Shown here: positions 18,482 to 23,068 of the stretch, one piece after another
Position numbering within the stretch: the first letter of the stretch is position 1
Layout of the letters: each line of letters starts with the position of its first letter
The notes under the pieces: generated by a model
Database searches by the model: none
What the model was told of the DNA's origin: nothing
Seen by the model: the letters and a program-made list of their open reading frames with translations, nothing else
Position numbers and translations under genes: made by a program
Assembly: GCA_027972325.1 (NCBI GenBank)
Contig: JAPMOS010000369.1
Coordinates: forward strand, 1-23,068
Length of the DNA: 23,068 nt
Origin: Paratrimastix pyriformis
Lineage: Eukaryota; Preaxostyla; Paratrimastigidae
Direction of reading: 5' to 3'

Positions 18482-20507
18482 ATATTGGTAGCTTGTCGTA
18501 CATTGTTTATCTTCCATGTAGCCTTCAGTGTTGAGTCATCAGCGAGATAGAATGCCATTTTACCATTATCAATTGAAGAAGGTTGAGTAGTTTCGAACGT
18601 AACAGAAATCATCTGTCTGATTTCCGCTACAGCAGTTTTAAGTGTTTCTATTTGAGCTTTTAATGACATGTTTTCATCAGTGAGTGAATCACAATGTGCC
18701 TTTAGTTTTTCATCTCATTGAGCATCATGAAAGGCAAACGATCTTGTCGAATACCTTCAACAGCGCCATCCTTGTAATATACTAAATCAGGACATACATC
18801 AACACATTCTTCAGCTATTAGACCATAGCATTTGACCTTTTCTCATCAGCCTTGTAATTGAAATTGACGGGACGTAACTTATATAAATATGACGTATCAG
18901 CCATATCCATTACGTTCTCCTTGTATCGAATTGAGGATGTAGGAACATGTATTTTCCAGTAGTATCGATGTACATTTGCAGAGAATCACCAGTTGATTGA
19001 GCAGTAGCTAATATGACAGGTGAAGTCACACGAGTCTTACCAAAGTTAATCACATTAGCCCTCCAACATTAAAACAACTCCAAAGTTAGCGTTATTTGCA
19101 TTAAAGTATGAACTTGTAGTATCACCAGAAATGTTAATAAGATTATTATTCGATGAGATATTAGTGGAAGAGCCACTATTAGCAGCGAGAGACTGAGCAG
19201 AAGTGGAAGTTACAGTAGTTGCGGTGATATTACCATTTGCATCACTATATAGATATCCGGAGGTGTTGTTAGGTAGTTTTAAGCCACCATTCAGTGTTGC
19301 CATGCCACGTAGCCAAAGATTACCACTGTTTGCATTGCATGAGAGGTTCATGACATTGTCACTATTTTCGAATATCATACCGCAGTTAGCATTGTTATAT
19401 GCACGAAGTCGAAGTGCTTGACCAGAGAAATCATTTCCAACGCATGCAGTTGAATTGTCAAATGAAGTGGTTGCAGACATGTAAGCGCCCCAGGCGTTAT
19501 CAACAGTTCCATTGAAACCAATTCTAAGCCCGAGATTTGCGGAAGAAGCAGGTGAACTGATTTTAGGGCTTGCCAAATTTCCACCAGCCGTCAGCAGTCC
19601 ACGAGTCCAGAAAGTACCAGTGTTAGCATTTGCAGAGAAGTTGCATACATTGTTTGAGTTTTCGAAGATTATTCCAGTTGAAGAACTGTCATAGACACGG
19701 AATCGAATTGCATTGTTCATATCAAAGCCGGCGCATGCAGAACCAGTACCAGAGAAGTCAGCATTTGCACCAGAGCTTGCTTGATAAATGCCCCAGTTTG
19801 TGTTACCATAAGGATACATTGATATTTTGAGAGAGCCAGTGTTTGAGCCAATAAATGGACATTCAAATGGAAATGCAGTCTTAACTTTATTGGAATATAT
19901 AGAAAGCATGTCAGTTGCGCCAATAGTGAATGTATGATTTGGAGAAGTGTCATTAGCATTGTAATCACTATTGTATTTTATGTTGCCTTTTGACTTAATA
20001 GTGAAGGTAGTGTTATCAGCATTTTCGAATGTGGTGTCAGTGGAATTTACTGTGAAGTTACCTATTTTGAGAGAAGTATTAAGAGGAATTATGTTGTCAA
20101 CAGCTATTGGATTGTTTATGATTAAGTTGCCACCAGTAGTTGTTATTGAATTAGCCGTTACAGCGAGTGGAAAAGCACCAGTTACAACATATCCAGATGA
20201 GTCAGTTCCGAGGATTGGAGCATCTGTTATTGTAGTCTTTAGAGTTCCAGTGCATAGAACAGCACCAGAAGTGATAGAATTGCATGAGATAGCAGCAGGA
20301 ACACTCAATGTTGCACCAGTAGGAGCCACTTTATCAGCTACCACAGTAGCACAGTATATTTTGCTATTAGCATCACGTTGCACAATTGTTGAAGGCGCAT
20401 TAGGAATAGATAAAGAGGCTATTTTTGCATCAGTCACAGCTCCATCAACGATATCAGTCGATATGATTTTAGATACAGCCAATTCACCAGTTGCAGTGGA
20501 ATGAACT
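18478..20507 (-). pseudogene. Tail-fibre-like protein with S74 (endosialidase-type) chaperone end, fossil
   Basis: The long N-terminal part (about 19055-20507) starts IISTDIVDGAVTDAKIA, a segment seen in phage tail fibre and collar-type proteins. It is rich in Asn, Ser, Thr and Gly with beta-strand periodicity and internal repeats (FENSNNVCNFSANANTGTFW and FENSDNVMNLSCNANSGNLW, about 90 codons apart). At the C-terminal end (about 18720-18850) the motif KCYGLIAEECVDVCPDLVYY and VEGIRQDRLPF matches the intramolecular chaperone of endosialidase family (Peptidase S74), followed by a coiled coil (LTDENMSLKAQIETLKTAV). Such domains trimerise fibre proteins and cut themselves off. Here it would form a virion spike for host attachment. 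The gene is broken (a few breaks), and its 5' end appears to be cut off by the inserted element B at 20508. Confidence 0.75.
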
Positions 20508-21299
20508 AGTAGTTATAAAAGGAGAGTTCTGAGACAATCGATTTTCACACACAATTTTTTACGCTTGCGTTGTTATTTGAGGCAAAAATCGATTTCTTCA
20601 GAACAAAATCTTTTTTTCTCATTATTTTTTATTGAAAAGGAGCATTTTATTTTATCAGCTTTGAATGATTTAAGCATTAATTTTCTCGAGCTACAAACGT
20701 TATTTGAGGCAAAAATCGAATTCTTCAGAGCAAAATCTTTTTTCTCAATGTTTTTTAAGTAAAACGAGCATTTTATTTTAATCAGCTTTGAATGATTTAA
20801 GCATCAATTCATTCGAGCTACAAACGAAATTAGAGGCAAAAAGCGAATTCTCCATGCATTTTCAATTTTTTTTCCATTTTTTGTCCCAGAAATTATTTTG
20901 CCATTTTTGTCAAATCAAACAATTCAATCATCTTAAGCATCAAACGAAAGAGAATTCAATCAGAAACAGCTTATCTCTTCATTCAAAATAAAATTGTGAC
21001 AAAAGTGCTTTTCAAAAGTGATCATTAAATAATGCATCAATCTTAAGTAAATGATGCATTCTTTTTGATTGAATCAGCTCAAATAATTGATTCTAAGAAA
21101 ATGGAAAAGTATGACAAAATGATAAAACAATATGAAATTTGATTTCAGCACCGAGCCCTTTAAAGCGAAAATTTACTCAGCTTTGACATGAATTGAAAGA
21201 GAAATCAATCAGATTTACCTTCTATTTCAAAGAGATAAAAAACAGCGTTTCATCATTTGAGCTCTGAGTGTTTTAAGATGATAATTCAATGAGCAACTG
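20508..21299 (+). repeat. 792-bp terminal repeat of element B
   Basis: Direct-orientation copy of 16906-17697, offset by 3602 bases, with the same 127-bp subunits (starting near 20572, 20699 and 20826) and only single-base length differences. A 66-codon frame seen in both copies is repeat coding noise in AT-rich DNA. Confidence 0.9.
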
Positions 21300-21347
21300 G
21301 GGCTAACTCAATGAAATAGTGAACGAATGATAGCAGTTGATTAACAT

Positions 21348-21392
21348 GTAAAGGTATTTGAAGAAAAAATAATTATCTATAGTTAGTATATA
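21348..21392 (+). promoter_or_regulatory. Promoter-like block upstream of the first gene of element B
   Basis: GTAAAGGTATTTGAAGAAAA, then AATTAT and CTATAGTTAGTATATA (21377-21392), 4 nt before ATG at 21397. It matches the block at 17754-17797 over about 44 bases with few changes, while the preceding 45-55 bases do not match. Confidence 0.6.
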
Positions 21393-21396
21393 GAGA

Positions 21397-21567
21397 ATGA
21401 ATTGTGATAAGCATCCAGTTAAGATTGATAGGGCGCTATTTGAACTCCTACAGGAGTTGATTAAGCTTCATGGTGATGAATATTTCACTGTTACAATAAC
21501 TAAGAAGAAAGGAGATGAGAGTGACGATTCCACAACAATAGTGTATGAAAATGAATATTTCCATTAA
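21397..21567 (+). CDS. Small 56-residue protein of element B, unknown function
   Basis: The frame runs MNCDKHPVKIDRALFELLQE, then a short helix-turn region, a strand-like FTVTITKKK and an acidic tail ending NEYFH. It is below usual ORF cut-offs but follows the conserved promoter-like block at once and occupies the same position as the first gene of element A. Its end overlaps the end of the convergent integrase gene by four bases. It resembles no family I know; the predicted helix followed by beta strands could be a small regulatory or DNA-binding protein. Confidence 0.55.
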   Translation: MNCDKHPVKIDRALFELLQELIKLHGDEYFTVTITKKKGDESDDSTTIVYENEYFH

Positions 21568-22597
21568 CGGAGCTTCATATCATGCATTATATTCTCTGTG
21601 TCAATACCTTCTCGAGTCAGTCTTCGTTTGACGAGTCTTTTCTTCTTTGTGTCATCAATCTTCTTGACAGCTTTTTCAGTGCTCTCCTTCTCGATGATTT
21701 CACCAACCTTCTTCAACTCATATTGTTTGTAGTGTTTTTTCAACAGTTCTCCAGACTTCAGGTTCTTGAGAACATACTTTTTACCATCGAATGAGTCAAT
21801 GATATAGACAGCGAGAGAATACTTTACTTCATCACCTTTAGCGAATGCTTTGAGCTTTCGAACAGCACGAACATGGTCACCAATATTATAAATACGTTCT
21901 ATTTGAGTGACTGATTGTTTGTTTGTATCATGGTTGTTGAACACATTATAAGGTGTTGCTTTAATGGTTCTGTGGTAATCATTGTTGTAAGAAGATACCA
22001 AATCAGAAGAACTTTAGTCCAATCGGAGTCACCAGAAGAGAGACGCCAACGTTGTAGTTTGAGAGCAATTGTACGATTGAATCGTTCAACAAGACTATTC
22101 TTATTGATTTCTTCAGGGTCACTGAAATGAGCCACAACATGATTATCAGTCATCCATTTGACATATTGTTTAGCTTGGAATTCATTGTCACAGTTGATGT
22201 TTTCAGGAGTACCTTTTAAGTCATCATGGAAGATACTTTTAATTGCTTTGAGAACCTCAGTGGGCTTTCTTGTTTTAAGTGGACGACAGGCAGCATAACG
22301 AGAGTACACATCAATAACACAGAGGATGTTCTCGAATCCAGTTCTCGTCTTAAAACGATCATAGATGATGATATCCATCTGAACACATGCGAGAGCAGTA
22401 TGAGCCACAATCGTGTTGAACTTTTTGGGTTTTCTATCTTCTTTCATGATTTGATAATCAGGTGTCTTATTTAGCACGTTTTGGACAGCATCTAAGGTGA
22501 TTTTCTTGTCATCTTGTTTGAGTTTTCGATACAATTTAGGAGCAGAAACAAAGCCCGTTTTAGGATTGCTATAAGCATTTTGAATGGTCTTTTCCAT
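21564..22597 (-). pseudogene. Retroviral-type (Polinton) integrase of element B, fossil
   Basis: Starts with MEKTIQNAYSNPKTGF. The N-terminal region (residues 15-55, KLYRKLKQDD then ITLDAVQNVL) resembles the helical pre-domain of Polinton integrases. The catalytic core has D75 (VQMDIIIYD), IDVYSRYAACRP, D137 (INCDNEF) and E171 (NSLVERFNRT), i.e. a D,D-33-E arrangement. Further on are the YHRTIKATPYNV motif typical of these integrases and a chromo/SH3-like tail (GDHVRAVRKLKAF, YIIDSFDGKKYVLKNLKSGE) and a basic end. The enzyme inserts element DNA, giving 6-bp duplications in this class. The copy looks broken (about one break). Confidence 0.85.
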
Positions 22598-22699
22598 TAG
22601 TATAATGAAGTTATAAAATTAAAAGTGACTTAGAGAAACCTTAAATTTATAGATTAATAAAATATTATGAAAAAAATTTTATCTCACACTACTATAGAC
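22598..22699. promoter_or_regulatory. Short divergent intergenic region
   Basis: About 100 AT-rich bases separate the integrase start from the divergent gene at 22700, so both promoters must lie here. ACTATAG (22691-22697) just before the ATG at 22700 echoes the CTATAG of the other promoter-like blocks. TTAGTATAA lies next to the integrase start on the + strand. Confidence 0.35.
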
Positions 22700-23068
22700 A
22701 TGACAACTAAAACCGCAAATCCATTTGTTGCATTTGATGGACTCTCAGATGAAGAGGCGAAGAAGTTGTTCGAAGAATACATAAATAAACGTCAGGCAAC
22801 GTCACAAAACAGGAAAAGAAGGAAAAGAAAGAAAAGAAAGAAGTGAAGATTGCACAAGAAGAAGTTATTGATGTAGATGCCTTATCAACAAAAGGAGCAG
22901 AAAACGTCGAAGATGAGTTTGGAAAAATAGCACAATATGAAGTGGTAGAATGCAAAAAGCTGAAAGGTTTCATGAAGAACTATTCTATTATGAACCATGG
23001 AAAGATCGAGGCAAACTACAAACAAAGTGTCGGAGGTTTTGTGGACACTGAAGGAATGATAAGATATT
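22700..23068 (+). pseudogene. Lys-rich protein gene of element B, partial at window edge
   Basis: ATG at 22700 opens a frame starting MTTKTANPFVAFDGLSDEEA with a predicted helix (EEAKKLFEEYINKR) and a Lys-rich segment. Coding-like sequence continues to the window end (including VDALSTKGAENVEDEFGK and GFMKNYSIMNHGKIEAN). I recognise no family. It is divergent from the integrase. It seems to carry about one break in this copy and continues beyond the window. Confidence 0.4.

Larger units (their letters stand above)
16906..20507. mobile_element. Polinton/Maverick-type element A (fossil, interrupted by element B)
   Basis: AT-rich DNA begins exactly at 16906 with 5'-AGTAGTTATAAAAGG. Polinton ends are known to begin with AG, to carry terminal repeats of 100-1000 bp and to create 6-bp target duplications; the six bases before the border are CCCTAA. 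Inside are a 792-bp terminal repeat, a small DNA-virus-like gene and a tail-fibre-like gene on the other strand. At 20508 the same terminal sequence starts again, apparently a second element inserted into the 5' part of the tail-fibre gene. The other end of element A would lie beyond the window. Some of its genes are broken (a few breaks). The near identity of the two ends points to a recent origin. Confidence 0.7.
20508..23068. mobile_element. Polinton/Maverick-type element B (fossil, right end outside window)
   Basis: Begins with the same AGTAGTTATAAAAGG end and 792-bp terminal repeat as element A, but its interior is different: a 56-codon frame, a convergent integrase gene and a divergent gene running off the window. 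The six bases before it are TGAACT, which should reappear at its far end if it was inserted in the usual way. About two of its genes look broken. Confidence 0.7.

Noticed and set aside
20480-20500. Non-ATG start for the tail-fibre-like gene at 20482
   Set aside because: The frame merely runs open into the junction with the inserted repeat; a real start was probably upstream, beyond the inserted element.
16906-21299. The two 792-bp direct repeats as LTRs of one retrotransposon
   Set aside because: No RT, gag or primer sites lie between them; the enclosed genes are virus-like and a Polinton-type integrase lies outside the pair. The copies begin AG rather than TG.
1-23068. tRNA, rRNA and hammerhead-type ribozymes
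   Set aside because: I scanned for typical tRNA arms and for CTGATGA...GAAA cores; the CTGATGA occurrences (for example 2430, 10704, 17697) lack the matching core and stems.

Overview
This window reads as repeat-rich nuclear DNA of a eukaryote, most likely a protist or another lineage carrying both DIRS-like retroelements and Polintons/Mavericks. I cannot name the organism. I recognise no host housekeeping gene, rRNA, tRNA or bacterial operon. There are two compositional worlds with an abrupt border at 16905/16906: GC-rich, tandem-repeat-laden DNA on the left, and AT-rich, compact, virus-like coding DNA on the right.

Left part (1-12300). It is dominated by a very large imperfect inverted repeat. 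The left arm (about 714-4488) is found again in reverse orientation as the right arm (about 7505-11544), around a spacer of about 3 kb. Each arm carries a tandem array of about 170-bp units and a short hairpin-like element built on the G-rich word GGTTTGGGTTTGTTTGGGG. A separate, directly repeated 130-215 bp unit with a 12-bp stem lies at 498-713 (just outside the left arm), 6822-7027 (just before the minisatellite and right arm) and 12142-12271 (just before the retroelement). The spacer holds diverged copies of arm sequence, a 138-bp tandem duplication, a T-rich tract and a 19-unit, 16-bp minisatellite. The long open frames here look like by-products of repeats and high GC, not genes. The layout resembles a giant foldback element or a palindromic segmental duplication.

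Middle (12311-16905). This is a broken DIRS-like (tyrosine-recombinase class) retroelement fossil. It has a low-complexity gag-like first frame, a reverse transcriptase region on the + strand with clear A, B and C motifs, and a further conserved RT-connection/RNase H-like stretch on the opposite strand, so the copy is rearranged. A pyrimidine-rich stretch and an unidentified protein-like minus-strand frame follow, up to the border.

Right part (16906-23068). Two Polinton/Maverick-type fossils lie in the same orientation, and the second appears to be inserted into the first. Both start with the same 792-bp terminal sequence (16906-17697 and 20508-21299), beginning 5'-AG as Polinton ends do. Behind these ends the interiors differ. 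The first carries a small DNA-virus-like protein gene and, convergent to it, a phage-tail-fibre-like gene with a C-terminal endosialidase-type (S74) chaperone. The second carries a 56-codon frame, a convergent retroviral-type integrase with DDE residues and a chromo-like tail, and a divergent gene leaving the window. A nearly identical promoter-like block containing CTATAGTTAGTATATA sits just upstream of the first gene in each element, although the flanking sequence has diverged. The elements are described as fossils; several of their genes look broken.
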